Shown here: piece by piece, positions 15,628 to 26,025 of the stretch
Numbering within the stretch: the first letter of the stretch is position 1
Layout: every line of letters starts with the position of its first letter
Origin: Pseudomonas triticifolii
GTDB lineage: Bacteria > Pseudomonadota > Gammaproteobacteria > Pseudomonadales > Pseudomonadaceae
DNA: 64,000 bases
Direction of reading: 5' to 3'
Assembly (NCBI RefSeq): GCF_014358015.1
Contig: NZ_JACONV010000005.1
Span: forward strand, 124,001 to 188,000
Made by a program: the position numbers and the translations under genes
The notes under the pieces: generated by a model
Database searches by the model: none
The model's input: the letters and a program-made list of their open reading frames with translations, nothing else
What the model was told of the DNA's origin: nothing

Positions 15628-18372
15628 CTATTTTCTGGACTTCTTCGGGGCTGCGGGGAGAGGGGCGAACAGGGCCTGCAGGTCTTCGTCGCGCAGCTTC
15701 CAGTCGCCACTGGTCCGGCCATCGAGTACACCTGCCGCCAGGGCTGATTTCTCGCGCTGCAGGCGCTGGATTTTTTCCTCGACCGTGCCGCGCGCGATCA
15801 TTTTGTAGACGAACACCGGCTTGTCCTGACCGATACGGTAGGCGCGGTCAGTGGCCTGGTTTTCGGCTGCCGGGTTCCACCAGGGATCGTAGTGAATCAC
15901 GGTGTCGGCGGCAGTCAGGTTCAGCCCGGTGCCGCCCGCCTTGAGGCTGATCAGGAAGATCGGCAGCTTGCCGCTCTGGAAGTCGTGGATCGGCGTGCGC
16001 CGGTCGCGCGTCGAGCCGGTAAGCAGGGCGTAGGCGATGCCGCGCTGTTTCAGCTCGGCTTCGATCAGGGTCAGCATCGATGTGAACTGGGAGAACAGCA
16101 GGATCTTGCGCCCTTCGGCCAGCAACTCTTCGAACATTTCCATCAGGCTGTTGAGCTTGCCCGAGGTACCCTGCTTGCTGTTGACCGGCATGTCCTGGTT
16201 GACCAGACGCAGGTCGCAGCACACCTGACGCAGTTTGAGCAGCGCTTCGAGGATGATGATCTGGCTGCGGGCCACGCCCTTGCGGGTGATCTCGTCCCGG
16301 ACCTTTTTGTCCATCGCCAGGCGCACGGTTTCGTATACGTCGCGTTGGGCGTCGTTGAGGTCGACCCAGTGAATGATCTCGGTTTTGGGAGGCAGTTCGG
16401 TCGCCACCTGTTCCTTGGTACGGCGCAGCAGGAACGGCTTTATACGCGCATTCAGGTGTTGCAGGCGGTCCTGATTGCCGTGCTTCTCGATGGCGGTGCG
16501 GTAGTTGCTGTTGAACTCCTTGCTGTTACCCAGCCAGCCGGGCATCAGGAAGTGGAACAGCGACCACAGCTCGCCCAGGTGGTTTTCCAGGGGCGTACCG
16601 CTCAGGCACAGACGCTGGCGTGCGTTGAGGTCGCGTGCCGCCTGAGCGGCCTTGCTGTTGGGGTTCTTGATGTACTGCGCTTCGTCGAGAATCAGCAGAT
16701 GAAACGGCTGTGATTTCAACAGTTCGAGGTCGCGTGGCAGCAAGGCGTAGGTGGTCAGAATCAGGTCGTAGTCCTGCAGATTGCTGGCGTCCTGATGACG
16801 ATTGGCGCCATACAGCGCCAGCACCTTGAGGTCTGGGGTGAAATGTTCGGACTCGTCCAGCCAGTTGGGAATCAGGCTGGTGGGCATGACCGCCAGTGCC
16901 GGAAGATCCAGGCGCCCGGCCTGTTTTTCCATCAGCAGGTGCGCCAGGGTTTGCAGGGTCTTGCCCAGACCCATGTCATCGGCCAGCACGCCGCCGACTT
17001 CCAGCTCGCGCAACGACTGCATCCAGCTCAGGCCTTCGAGCTGATAAGGGCGCAGCGTCGCGTTCAGCCCGTCCGGCACGGCGACCGGCGCATCCTTGAT
17101 GTTGACCAGGCGCTCGGCAAAATGCCGAAGCCGGTCGCCACCCTGCCAGGTCAGTGGCAGATCTTCGAGTTGCGTCAGGCGGGCTGCATCGGCTTTGCTC
17201 ATGCGCAGCGCGTTGTTGCCTTCCTGACGCCAGTAGAAATCACCCAGCGTCGCCAGCACGGGTTTGAGCCGGCCGTAGGGCAGGGCGATCTGCACGGGAC
17301 TGCCGCCGTTTTGCGTAAAGTGATTGAGCTGTACCAGCAGTTGCTCTTCATCACCGCGCTTGGCCACGGCAGAAGGGCTCATCAGTTCCGGATGACTGCG
17401 GATCAGGTTGATCAGGATCGGCAGCAGGCTCAGGCGTTCGCCGTTGACGATGATGCCCAGTTCCAGATCGAACCAGTCGCGCTCGTTTTCTTCGTCGATG
17501 ACCGCGTACCAATCGTCCACGGGCGTGACGTCGAAGCCGAAATCGTCCTGAATCTCGATCTCCCAGCCTTGCTCGCGAAGCCTGGGCAGGTCGTCGAGCA
17601 CGAAATGCAGCCAGGCCTTGTCGTTCGGCAGCTCGTACATGTCGCCCGCGCTGTCCGGCAGGGCCTTGCTCTGCCGGGTCGACACCTTGAAGCCAAGGTC
17701 ACTCAACTGTTGGCGAAGCTGCCGCTCCTGCTCGCCCTGACGGCGTATGCGCAGGGTTTCGGTTTCGGTGTGTTCGATGATGTCGCTTTTCTGGTTCACC
17801 AGATCGCTGCCCAGCGAACTCACCAGAATGCTGACATTGGTGGTGCCCACGGCATAGTGCTTGCCGTAGGCGAACGCCAGTGCGGCGCGGTGCTGAATGT
17901 GCCGCTGCATGCGTCCGTTACGCGGCTCGTAGGCGCTGAACTCGATACTGGCCAGAATCAGGCGCGGTTTGGGCTGCAGGTCATCGACCAGACGTTCGGG
18001 CAGTCTGGGTTTGGGCTCGACCTGGGGTTTGATCTCGCGTTCGTGCGTGCTCAGTGCGGCCTGCAATAGCGGCTTGTTGGTCGGGTCCTGAAGAAAGTAC
18101 ATCGCCGCGACACAATGCTTGCAGTCGTTTCGTACCGGGCAGGTGCATTTACATGTCAGGTAATTGCGATAGCGATCAGGGTCCTTGAACAGCAGCGTCT
18201 GGGTGTAGATATCCAGCCCCGAGCCCCGGCATGCGGTACGGATGATCTGCGGGCTGGAATCTTCCAGCACGATGCGTTTCTGACGGGCATAGTCGCGCCC
18301 GCGCTCAAGCGTTCGATCAGTGAACAGGTCTGCCCAGGCCGAGGCGAGGACTTTTTCGAGAATGGACGACAA
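15628..18372 (-). CDS. SNF2-family DNA translocase/helicase with SWIM zinc finger
   Basis: A 914-residue protein with an N-terminal SWIM zinc finger (CKCTCPVRNDCKHC, approximately residues 93-106), a middle SNF2-associated region, and a C-terminal Swi2/Snf2 ATPase. Walker A is in DDMGLGKT, the DEAQ box in LDEAQYIKN, and motif VI in QATDRAYRIGQ. It probably remodels protein-DNA complexes using ATP. It lacks the RapA-type N terminus. Related proteins are widespread in pseudomonads, and the exact role is not known. Monocistronic. Confidence 0.85.
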   Translation of the reverse strand: MSSILEKVLASAWADLFTDRTLERGRDYARQKRIVLEDSSPQIIRTACRGSGLDIYTQTLLFKDPDRYRNYLTCKCTCPVRNDCKHCVAAMYFLQDPTNKPLLQAALSTHEREIKPQVEPKPRLPERLVDDLQPKPRLILASIEFSAYEPRNGRMQRHIQHRAALAFAYGKHYAVGTTNVSILVSSLGSDLVNQKSDIIEHTETETLRIRRQGEQERQLRQQLSDLGFKVSTRQSKALPDSAGDMYELPNDKAWLHFVLDDLPRLREQGWEIEIQDDFGFDVTPVDDWYAVIDEENERDWFDLELGIIVNGERLSLLPILINLIRSHPELMSPSAVAKRGDEEQLLVQLNHFTQNGGSPVQIALPYGRLKPVLATLGDFYWRQEGNNALRMSKADAARLTQLEDLPLTWQGGDRLRHFAERLVNIKDAPVAVPDGLNATLRPYQLEGLSWMQSLRELEVGGVLADDMGLGKTLQTLAHLLMEKQAGRLDLPALAVMPTSLIPNWLDESEHFTPDLKVLALYGANRHQDASNLQDYDLILTTYALLPRDLELLKSQPFHLLILDEAQYIKNPNSKAAQAARDLNARQRLCLSGTPLENHLGELWSLFHFLMPGWLGNSKEFNSNYRTAIEKHGNQDRLQHLNARIKPFLLRRTKEQVATELPPKTEIIHWVDLNDAQRDVYETVRLAMDKKVRDEITRKGVARSQIIILEALLKLRQVCCDLRLVNQDMPVNSKQGTSGKLNSLMEMFEELLAEGRKILLFSQFTSMLTLIEAELKQRGIAYALLTGSTRDRRTPIHDFQSGKLPIFLISLKAGGTGLNLTAADTVIHYDPWWNPAAENQATDRAYRIGQDKPVFVYKMIARGTVEEKIQRLQREKSALAAGVLDGRTSGDWKLRDEDLQALFAPLPAAPKKSRK

Positions 18373-18447
18373 GTTAAAAAAAGCCCTACGCCGCAGCGAT
18401 GCTCAAAAAGAAAGAGAGCACGCCTGTGCTCCTTGAATACGTAACGA

Positions 18448-18972
18448 TCACAGTGGAGAGACTTTGATCAGCAGCGCCAGATTGCCGTTGTCCAGGTAGG
18501 TCAGCTCACCGTTCTTGACCCTGGCGGTCTGCTTCATGCGTTCACTGCTGACGACCACGCCATGCGGGTCCAGTTGATTGACCCAGAACTGTGCGTCGAT
18601 ATCGGTGAAGCGATCCATCGCCAGGCTCACCGTGCCCTCGATCGGGAAGTGGCCAAGCTGCTCTTTGCCGCTGGTAACGGCAATTTTACCGGGCTCGGTG
18701 CCCACGCTCTGCTGCCAGGCCCGCTGCATCAATACTTCATAGCTGCCACTGCCTTGCAACTTGCTCACCAGGTCGTTGAGGGCAGGGCTGCGTTCATTGT
18801 CGGCGCCGATCTTCTGTGCGCCCGCAGCCCAGTCTTCCGGGGCAAGCTGGCGCGTGGCGGCCGGCTCGCCGCTTTGGCGGAACAGAATCATCTCCACCTG
18901 GTAGGTGCCTTCTGCAAAGGCGCTTGGCGCGACCAGCGCCAGCAGCAGGGTCAATGAACGAAACAGACGCAT
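18448..18972 (-). CDS. CsiV-family periplasmic protein
   Basis: A 174-residue exported protein with a signal peptide (MRLFRSLTLLLALVAPSAFA), followed by YQVEMILFRQSGEP, the hallmark start of the CsiV family (cell-shape integrity, D-amino acid response in Vibrio). The C terminus NLALLIKVSPL is typical. It lies directly downstream of mfd, with a 12-bp gap and an AAGGA ribosome site inside the mfd stop region, so it is co-transcribed. The start at 18972 is preferred over a TTG at 18987. Confidence 0.72.
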   Translation of the reverse strand: MRLFRSLTLLLALVAPSAFAEGTYQVEMILFRQSGEPAATRQLAPEDWAAGAQKIGADNERSPALNDLVSKLQGSGSYEVLMQRAWQQSVGTEPGKIAVTSGKEQLGHFPIEGTVSLAMDRFTDIDAQFWVNQLDPHGVVVSSERMKQTARVKNGELTYLDNGNLALLIKVSPL

Positions 18973-18983
18973 GGATGAATCCT

Positions 18984-21900
18984 TCAAGCAGTTGTCGGGG
19001 TCAGGCGCTCAAGCAGCGCTTCGATCGTGTTGAAACGCTCATCTGCGCGTTCCATGGGCACCATGAATTTGAACAGCGTGGCACCTTCGAACTTGTAGCG
19101 ATTGGGCTGGCTCTGGATCAGTTTGATCAGGGTCAGCGGATCAACCGGTGTTTCGGCGGCAAATTCGATGCGCCCACCCTGCGGCCCGGCGTCGATCTTG
19201 CGTATGCCCAGTTGCTCGGCGCGCAATTTGAGTTGCGTGATTCGCACCAGCGACTTGGTCGGCTCCGGCAGCAGGCCGAAGCGGTCGATCATCTCGACTT
19301 GCAGGTCCTTCAAGCCATCCTCGTCGGCAGCATTGGCAATGCGTTTGTAGAGGATCAGGCGGGTGTGCACATCCGGCAGATAGGCCTCGGGGATCAGTGC
19401 CGGCACGCGCAAGTTGATTTCCGGTCCGCCGCCCAGTGGCTGGTCGAGGTTGGGCTGTTCGCCCTTACGAATCGACTTCACCGCGCGTTCGAGCATTTCC
19501 ATGTACAGCGTGAAGCCAACGGCCTGGATCTGGCCGCTCTGGCCATCGCCCAGCAGTTCGCCTGCGCCACGGATTTCCAGGTCGTTGGTGGCAAGCACGA
19601 AGCCTGCGCCCAGGTCCTGGGTGTTGGCGATGGCTTCCAGACGCTTCTCGGCATCGCGGGTGACTTGCTTGCGCGGTGGCGTCAGCAGATAGGCATACGC
19701 CTGGTGGTGACTGCGCCCGACGCGGCCGCGCAACTGGTGCAGTTGCGCCAGACCGAACTTGTCGGCACGCTCGATGATGATGGTGTTGGCACTCGGCACG
19801 TCGATGCCGGTCTCGATGATGGTCGAGGCAATCAATACGTTGAAGCGCTTGTGGTAGAAATCGCTCATCACCTGTTCGAGTTCGCGCTCGCGCATCTGGC
19901 CGTGGCCAATGCCGATACGGGCTTCGGGCACCAGTTCGGCGAGGTCGGCGGCGCATTTTTCGATGGTTTTGACATCGTTGTGCAGATAATAGACCTGCCC
20001 GCCGCGCAGCAATTCGCGCAACAGCGCTTCCTTGATCGTGGGCTTGTTCTGCTCCATGACGAAGGTGCGCACCGACAGCCTGCGTGCCGGTGGCGTGGCG
20101 ATGATCGACAGGTCGCGCATGCCCGACACCGCCATGTTCAGCGTGCGCGGAATCGGCGTTGCGGTCAGGGTCAGGATGTCGACTTCGCTGCGCAGGGCCT
20201 TGAGCTGTTCTTTCTGACGCACGCCGAAACGGTGCTCTTCATCGATGATGACCAGCCCCAGATTCTTGATCTTCACGTCGTCCTGCAGCAGCTTGTGCGT
20301 GCCAATGACGATGTCGATCTTGCCTTCGGCCAGATCGGCGACGGCGGCGCTGACTTCCTTGGCCGACTTGAAGCGGCTCATCACCTCGACCGTCACCGGC
20401 CAGTCGGCAAAACGGTCGCGGAAACTGTTGTAGTGCTGCTGGGCGAGCAGGGTGGTCGGGACCAGAATCGCGACCTGACGCCCGCCGTGCACGGCAATGA
20501 ATGCAGCGCGCATGGCAACTTCGGTCTTGCCGAAACCCACGTCGCCGCAGACCAGTCGATCCATCGGCTTGGGTGCCAGCATGTCGGCGCGCACGGCTTC
20601 GATGGTGGTCTGCTGATCCGGCGTCTCTTCGAACGGGAAGCCCGCGCTGAAGGTGGCGTAATCGGCTTTCGGGTCGGCGAAGGCATAGCCTTCCCGGGCG
20701 GCACGACGCGCGTAAATGTCCAGCAGTTCGGCGGCCACGTCGCGCACTTGCTCGGCGGCCTTGCGCTTGGCTTTCTGCCAGGTTTCCGAACCCAGGCGGT
20801 GGAGCGGCGCCATTTCGTCGTCGCTGCCGGTGTAGCGGGCAATCAGGTGCAGGTTGGCGACCGGGACGTACAGCTTGGCGTCCTCGGCGTAAGCCAGCAT
20901 CAGGAATTCAGCGACCTGATTCTCGACCTCAAGCGTGGCCAGGCCCAGGTAGCGCCCGACACCGTGGTCGATGTGGACTACCGGCGCGCCTTCGCGCAGT
21001 TCGGTCAGGTTCTTGATGACCGCATCGTTGTTGCCGCCATCGGTGCGTTTCTCGCGGCGGCGACGCTGCATGACGCGTTGACCGAACAGCGGACTCTCGG
21101 CAACCAGTGCCAGGGCCGGGTCTTCCAGCAGCAGGCCTTCGTCCAGCGGCGCGATGGTAATCGCCAGCCGGTCCTTGCCGTCCACGAAGTCGAGCCAGCT
21201 GTCGACCGTTTTTGGCCGCAGCTTGAGGCGCTCCAGCAATTCCAGCAGGACTTCCCGTCGACCCGCCGACTCGGCGGTAAACAGCACGCGGCCGGGGAAT
21301 TCATCGAGAAATTTTGACAACGCAGCCAGCGGCTGGGTCGCTTTGGCCTCGATAGCCATGTCCGGCAGGCTTTGCGCAGGGAAGCGCGCGCGGTCGCCAC
21401 CGGCGTCGATGTCCTGCTGGCTGGCGACGACGCGAGGCCAGTTCTTCAGCCGAGCGAAGCAGTCTTCGACCGGCAGGAACAGTTCGGCCGGTGGCAGCAA
21501 CGGACGCGAAGGGTCGACGCGGCGCTCTTCGTAACGATTGCGTACGTCTTTCCAGAAGTTCTCTGCGGCCTGCTCGATACCCGGCAGCGAAAACACCTGG
21601 GTGTCCTGCGGCAAGTAGTCGAACAGGGTCGAGGTTTCCTCGAAGAACAGCGGGATGTAGTACTCGATACCGGCAGGGGTGATGCCGCTGCTCAGGTCCT
21701 GAAGGATCGGGCTTCGCCGGAAGTCCACGTCGAAGCGCTCACGAAAGCGCGCCTTGAAGCGCGTCACTTCTTCTTTCTTCAGTGGAAATTCGCGTGCAGG
21801 CAGCAGACGTACCGACTCGACCTTCTCGATGGAGCGCTGCGTGTCCGGGTCGAAAGTGCGCAGGGTTTCGATTTCGTCGTCGAACAGATCAATGCGGTAA

Positions 21901-22436
21901 GGCACCTTGCTGCCCATCGGGAACAAATCGATCAGCGCGCCGCGCACGGTGAACTCGCCGTGTTCGTACACCGTATCCACGTAGCGATAACCGCTGGCTT
22001 CCAGGCGGCTACGCATGGCTTCGACATCGAGCTTCTGGCCGACGTCCAACACCAGGCTACTGCCCAGCAGGAATTTGGTCGGCGCGAGTCTATGTAGGGC
22101 GGTGGTGATCGGTACTACCAGAACGCCATGCTCCAGCTCCGGCAGGCGATAAAGACTCGCGATGCGCTGGGAAATAATGTCCTGATGCGGCGAGAACAGA
22201 TCGTAAGGCAGGGTTTCCCAGTCGGGGAAGTGCAGTACGGCCAGCGTAGGCGCGAAGAACTTCAGCTCCTGTTCCAGCCGCTCGGCGCTTTGGCTGTCGG
22301 CGGTCAGAAGCAGGGTAAAGCGCTTGGCGGCGCTGGCCGCCTCGGCGATCGCCAGGCTCAGTGCGGCACCGGGAAGATTGCCCCAGTGGTGTTTGCCTGC
22401 AGCGGCAGAGAGAGGCGGTAGACGCAGAACTGGCAC
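18984..22436 (-). CDS. mfd: Transcription-repair coupling factor Mfd
   Basis: A 1150-residue DNA translocase that releases RNA polymerase stalled at lesions and recruits UvrA. It has an N-terminal UvrB-like region, an RNA-polymerase interaction domain near residue 480-560, RecG-like helicase motifs with Walker A GDVGFGKTE and Walker B IIDEEHRFGV, and a C-terminal TRCF domain. The start is a GTG at 22436 (MPVLRLPPLS), with a weak ribosome site. Length is the family norm. It is divergent from gap across about 200 bp and followed by csiV. Confidence 0.95.
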   Translation of the reverse strand: MPVLRLPPLSAAAGKHHWGNLPGAALSLAIAEAASAAKRFTLLLTADSQSAERLEQELKFFAPTLAVLHFPDWETLPYDLFSPHQDIISQRIASLYRLPELEHGVLVVPITTALHRLAPTKFLLGSSLVLDVGQKLDVEAMRSRLEASGYRYVDTVYEHGEFTVRGALIDLFPMGSKVPYRIDLFDDEIETLRTFDPDTQRSIEKVESVRLLPAREFPLKKEEVTRFKARFRERFDVDFRRSPILQDLSSGITPAGIEYYIPLFFEETSTLFDYLPQDTQVFSLPGIEQAAENFWKDVRNRYEERRVDPSRPLLPPAELFLPVEDCFARLKNWPRVVASQQDIDAGGDRARFPAQSLPDMAIEAKATQPLAALSKFLDEFPGRVLFTAESAGRREVLLELLERLKLRPKTVDSWLDFVDGKDRLAITIAPLDEGLLLEDPALALVAESPLFGQRVMQRRRREKRTDGGNNDAVIKNLTELREGAPVVHIDHGVGRYLGLATLEVENQVAEFLMLAYAEDAKLYVPVANLHLIARYTGSDDEMAPLHRLGSETWQKAKRKAAEQVRDVAAELLDIYARRAAREGYAFADPKADYATFSAGFPFEETPDQQTTIEAVRADMLAPKPMDRLVCGDVGFGKTEVAMRAAFIAVHGGRQVAILVPTTLLAQQHYNSFRDRFADWPVTVEVMSRFKSAKEVSAAVADLAEGKIDIVIGTHKLLQDDVKIKNLGLVIIDEEHRFGVRQKEQLKALRSEVDILTLTATPIPRTLNMAVSGMRDLSIIATPPARRLSVRTFVMEQNKPTIKEALLRELLRGGQVYYLHNDVKTIEKCAADLAELVPEARIGIGHGQMRERELEQVMSDFYHKRFNVLIASTIIETGIDVPSANTIIIERADKFGLAQLHQLRGRVGRSHHQAYAYLLTPPRKQVTRDAEKRLEAIANTQDLGAGFVLATNDLEIRGAGELLGDGQSGQIQAVGFTLYMEMLERAVKSIRKGEQPNLDQPLGGGPEINLRVPALIPEAYLPDVHTRLILYKRIANAADEDGLKDLQVEMIDRFGLLPEPTKSLVRITQLKLRAEQLGIRKIDAGPQGGRIEFAAETPVDPLTLIKLIQSQPNRYKFEGATLFKFMVPMERADERFNTIEALLERLTPTTA

Positions 22437-22640
22437 GGAAGGTCAGGCTCCAGGCGTTGCAACAGGGGCGGCGATTGTAGCGGGGGAAGGTGGTGGCTGT
22501 CAGTTTTCCGGACTATTACCGCGTATTTACGGGCTCAAATTATGTAGTGCGTAACGATCTGACAGTCGTGCATTGCTCATAAACACTGGCGTGGTCATAA
22601 TGTAGCCCCTTTTTTCAGCCCCTACATGTGGAAGGTTCCC

Positions 22641-24089
22641 GTGACTCAGAAGCCCGACCAGTGTCTTGGTGAATGGATCGATCGTGAAGCCCTCGCCGAG
22701 GCGATGATCCCGCTTATCGGTCAGCTCTACCGCAATAATAATGTGGTGAGTTCGATCTATGGCCGCAGCCTGATCAACCGTTCAGTCATCGCGATTCTCA
22801 AAGCTCACCGCTTTGCGCGTCATCGTCAGTCCGACGCGAGTGAGTTGTCCGTACACGAGACTTTCCCGCTCATCAAGGCGATGAGCGAGCTTAAACTGGG
22901 CGCCGCTTCGGTGGACCTGGGCAAGCTGGCAGTCAAGTTCAAGACCGAAGGCAACGGCCGTACGCCCGAGCAGTTCGTGCGTGACGAACTGGCCAGCGTT
23001 GTAGGCCAGCAGAACACCAGCCCACGCAAGGGTACGGATGTTGTGCTGTACGGTTTTGGTCGCATCGGCCGTTTGCTGGCGCGCATCCTGATCGAGAAAA
23101 CCGGTGGTGGCGACGGCCTGCGCCTGCGCGCCATCGTGGTCCGCAAAGGCGCGGAAAACGATCTGGTCAAGCGTGCCAGCCTGCTGCGTCGTGATTCGGT
23201 GCATGGTCCGTTCGACGGCACCATCACCATCGACGAAGCCAACAGCACCATCACCGCCAACGGCAACCTGATCCAGGTGATCTACGCCAAGAACCCGACC
23301 GAGGTGGACTACACCCAGTACGGGATCAAGGACGCCCTGCTGGTTGACAACACCGGTGTATGGCGTGATGCCGACGGTCTTGGCCAGCACCTGTCCTGCC
23401 CTGGCATCGACCGCGTCGTGCTGACTGCGCCGGGCAAGGGCAAGCTGAAGAACATCGTGCACGGCATCAACCACGGCGAAATCACCGCGGATGACAAGAT
23501 TGTGTCTGCAGCGTCCTGCACCACCAACGCCATCGTGCCGGTGCTCAAGGCTGTCAACGACAAGTTCGGCATCGTCAACGGTCACGTTGAAACGGTTCAC
23601 TCGTACACCAACGACCAGAACCTGATCGACAACTTCCACAAGGGCGACCGTCGTGGTCGCAGTGCCGCGCTGAACATGGTCATCACCGAAACCGGTGCTG
23701 CCACGGCTGCTGCCAAGGCGCTGCCTGAGCTGGCGGGCAAGCTGACCGGCAACGCGATCCGCGTTCCGACGCCGAACGTGTCCATGGCCATTCTCAACCT
23801 CAACCTCGAGAAGCAGACCACTCGCGAAGAAATGAACGAGTACCTGCGCTACATGGCGCTGCACTCGGACCTGCACAAGCAGATCGACTTCGTGAACTCG
23901 CAGGAAGTGGTGTCCACTGACTTCGTGGGCTCACGTCACGCCGGTGTTGTGGATGCTGAAGCGACCATCGTCAACGATAACCGCGTCGTGCTGTACGTCT
24001 GGTACGACAACGAGTTCGGTTACAGCCATCAGGTGGTTCGCGTGATGGAAGACATGGCGGACGTCAATCCGCCAGCGTTCCCGCAGTAA
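22641..24089 (+). CDS. gap: Glyceraldehyde-3-phosphate dehydrogenase, long form
   Basis: A 482-residue enzyme that interconverts glyceraldehyde 3-phosphate and 1,3-bisphosphoglycerate using NAD(P). The core shows the Rossmann GFGRIGRLLARI near residue 138 and the catalytic Cys in SAASCTTNAIVP. The first approximately 130 residues are an extension absent from standard 335-residue GapA, as in the PA3001-type enzymes of pseudomonads. GTG at 22641 is preferred (AAGG 6 bp upstream, conserved TQKPDQCLGEW); ATG 22626 is the alternative. Divergent from mfd. Confidence 0.9.
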   Translation: MTQKPDQCLGEWIDREALAEAMIPLIGQLYRNNNVVSSIYGRSLINRSVIAILKAHRFARHRQSDASELSVHETFPLIKAMSELKLGAASVDLGKLAVKFKTEGNGRTPEQFVRDELASVVGQQNTSPRKGTDVVLYGFGRIGRLLARILIEKTGGGDGLRLRAIVVRKGAENDLVKRASLLRRDSVHGPFDGTITIDEANSTITANGNLIQVIYAKNPTEVDYTQYGIKDALLVDNTGVWRDADGLGQHLSCPGIDRVVLTAPGKGKLKNIVHGINHGEITADDKIVSAASCTTNAIVPVLKAVNDKFGIVNGHVETVHSYTNDQNLIDNFHKGDRRGRSAALNMVITETGAATAAAKALPELAGKLTGNAIRVPTPNVSMAILNLNLEKQTTREEMNEYLRYMALHSDLHKQIDFVNSQEVVSTDFVGSRHAGVVDAEATIVNDNRVVLYVWYDNEFGYSHQVVRVMEDMADVNPPAFPQ

Positions 24090-24146
24090 AGTCAGCAAGC
24101 GGTGACGTGAGCTGCCCGGCCAGTCCGGGGAGTGTGTAACAAGAAG

Positions 24147-24181
24147 GCCGAATCCTGTGCGAGCAGGGTTCGGCTTTTTTG
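24147..24181 (+). terminator. gap terminator
   Basis: Stem GCCGAA-x-CCTG / CAGG-x-TTCGGC with a 6-nt loop is followed by TTTTTT, 57 bp after the gap stop. Confidence 0.85.
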
Positions 24182-24368
24182 TTGGGTTTTTAAGTCTGAG
24201 GGTCAACGCTGAGGGGCCGCATGGCGTTGACCCTGTCCATCTCCTCAACGCCGTGGTGGTGCAAGATTGAGAAAGAATGCCGTCGGTCAGTTACTTCCTT
24301 CTAATCAGAAACTTGAGGGGCTGCTTTCAATCACAGTCACAAGACTGAAAGATTGGGGAGAATGGGTG

Positions 24369-24611
24369 ATGATCGACGATCTCATCAAGTGGAACAGCCG
24401 CTGGCGGCTAAACAGCCACGTGGTGTCTTGCCGAGTGTGCTTGTCCACACAGGATGAGGCTGACCGTGGCGTTGCATTTTCCCATTTGGCTGGCTGCTGG
24501 TGCGGGCATGAGAATGTTGACCCTTGGGCCGAGCTGGATAAAGCATGCCGCAGGACAGCGGTCTGGAATGTTCAAGCCGGTACGAGTACGCCATCGTTTA
24601 GTACGAGGTAA
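24369..24611 (+). CDS. Small hypothetical protein with a Cys-rich putative zinc site
   Basis: An 80-residue protein beginning MIDDLIKWNSRWRL. It carries CRVC, then GCWCGH about 28 residues later, a pattern that could bind zinc, followed by DPWAELDKAC. Similar short Cys-x2-Cys ... Cys-x-Cys proteins occur in pseudomonads and their mobile DNA, as I recall. A GGGGAG purine tract lies about 10 bp upstream of ATG 24369. The frame is open further up to 24267, but that part looks non-coding. Function is unknown. Confidence 0.45.
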   Translation: MIDDLIKWNSRWRLNSHVVSCRVCLSTQDEADRGVAFSHLAGCWCGHENVDPWAELDKACRRTAVWNVQAGTSTPSFSTR

Positions 24612-24681
24612 ATGATTCTCCGCTTATCGGGTATGTGACCTGTCCATGCCCGGTCAGACTCTGCCGCAAAAATATACAAAA

Positions 24682-24718
24682 AACCCGGCCTGACGCGAGT
24701 CAGACCGGGTTTTTGTTT
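24682..24718. terminator. Bidirectional terminator
   Basis: Stem AACCCGG-x-CTGAC/GTCAG-x-CCGGGTT with loop GCGA, T-rich on the right and A-rich on the left. It ends the minus-strand MFS gene and may also end the small gene to its left. Confidence 0.85.
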
Positions 24719-24732
24719 AAGACCAGTCAGGA

Positions 24733-26025
24733 TCAGGCAGTGGCAGCAGCGCCCGGCGCCTCGAGTTTCTGACCGCCCTTGCGGAACAGGACCAGAGTGG
24801 CTATGAGGCCCAGCACCGCTGCACCCGTCAGCCAGATACCTGGCGCGGCCTTGTTGCCCAGCGCATGGATCAGGTAGGTGCAGGCGGCAGGCGTGAAGCC
24901 CCCGAAGGTGGCCGTGGCCAGGCTGTAAGCCAGCGAGAAACCTGTGGTGCGTACTTCAACCGGCATGATCTCGGTCAGCGCAACGACCATGGCACCGTTG
25001 TAGGAGCCATACAGGAACGAGAACCACAACTCGACCATCAGCAAGTGGCTGAAGCTTGGGTGTGCAACCAGCCACGACAGGGCAGGGTAAGCGGTCGCAA
25101 TGGCCAGCACGGTGGCGGCGATCAACAGCGGTTTACGCCCGATGCGGTCCGAGAACGAGCCCATGATCGGCAGCCAGATGAAGTTGGACACCCCGACGCA
25201 GACGGTGACCAGCAGGCTTTCCAGGTCTGTCAGGTTCAGCTCGTTTTTGCCGAACGTCGGCGTGTACGCCGTGATCAGGTAGAACGACACTGTGGTCATC
25301 ACCACCAGCGCCATGCCGCCCAGCACCAGGCCAAAGTTCTGGCTGATCGAGCGCACCACCTCACCCAGGGTCGGGCGATGCGTGCGCGCTTCGAACTCGG
25401 GCGACTCTTCAAGCGAGCGGCGAATGATGAAGATGGCCGGTACGATCATGCAACCGACCAGGAACGGTACGCGCCAGCCCCAGTCGGTCATCTGCTCGGC
25501 GCTGAGCCAGTGGTTCAGGCCAACACCCAGCAGGCCGGCAAACACCACAGCGGCCTGTTGGCTGGCGGACTGCCAACTGACGAAGAAGCCCTTGCGACCC
25601 GGTGTCGAGATTTCAGCCAGGTACACCGAAACGCCGCCCAGTTCCACGCCCGCAGAAAAACCCTGCAGCAGACGGCCCAGCAGCACCAGCAACGGCGCGG
25701 CAACGCCCAGCGTCGCGTAACCCGGCACACACGCGATCAGCAGCGTGCCCATGGCCATCATGGCCAGTGTGACGATCAGGCCTTTACGACGACCATGACG
25801 GTCAATATAGGCACCTAGAAAGATTGCACCCAACGGGCGCATCAGGAAGCCTGCACCGAAGGTTGCCAGCGACAGCATCAGTGACGCGAAGGCGCTGTCG
25901 GAAGGGAAGAAGGCTTTGGCAATGGCTGTGGCATAAAAGCCATAGACCATGAAATCGAACATCTCGAGGAAGTTACCGCTGACAACGCGAAAGATCGCTT
26001 TGCCCTTACTGGTTGTGGAGGCCAT
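24733..26025 (-). CDS. MFS metabolite:H+ symporter (citrate/tricarballylate type)
   Basis: A 430-residue inner-membrane transporter with 12 predicted helices. It shows the metabolite:H+ symporter subfamily signatures: [10 protein letters not shown] in helix 1, [11 protein letters not shown] between helices 2 and 3, and [10 protein letters not shown] between helices 8 and 9. Similarity in style is to citrate/tricarballylate carriers such as CitA and TcuC, so the likely substrate is a di- or tricarboxylate. No catabolic or regulatory genes are adjacent. The ribosome site is weak. It occupies the position between gap and apbE where I recall nqrABCDEF in P. aeruginosa. Confidence 0.8.
   Translation of the reverse strand: MASTTSKGKAIFRVVSGNFLEMFDFMVYGFYATAIAKAFFPSDSAFASLMLSLATFGAGFLMRPLGAIFLGAYIDRHGRRKGLIVTLAMMAMGTLLIACVPGYATLGVAAPLLVLLGRLLQGFSAGVELGGVSVYLAEISTPGRKGFFVSWQSASQQAAVVFAGLLGVGLNHWLSAEQMTDWGWRVPFLVGCMIVPAIFIIRRSLEESPEFEARTHRPTLGEVVRSISQNFGLVLGGMALVVMTTVSFYLITAYTPTFGKNELNLTDLESLLVTVCVGVSNFIWLPIMGSFSDRIGRKPLLIAATVLAIATAYPALSWLVAHPSFSHLLMVELWFSFLYGSYNGAMVVALTEIMPVEVRTTGFSLAYSLATATFGGFTPAACTYLIHALGNKAAPGIWLTGAAVLGLIATLVLFRKGGQKLEAPGAAATA

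Noticed and set aside
18816..21317. 833-codon plus-strand frame antisense to mfd
   Set aside because: Mfd is unambiguous on the other strand; the antisense frame is rich in His, Gln and Arg as expected for a shadow.
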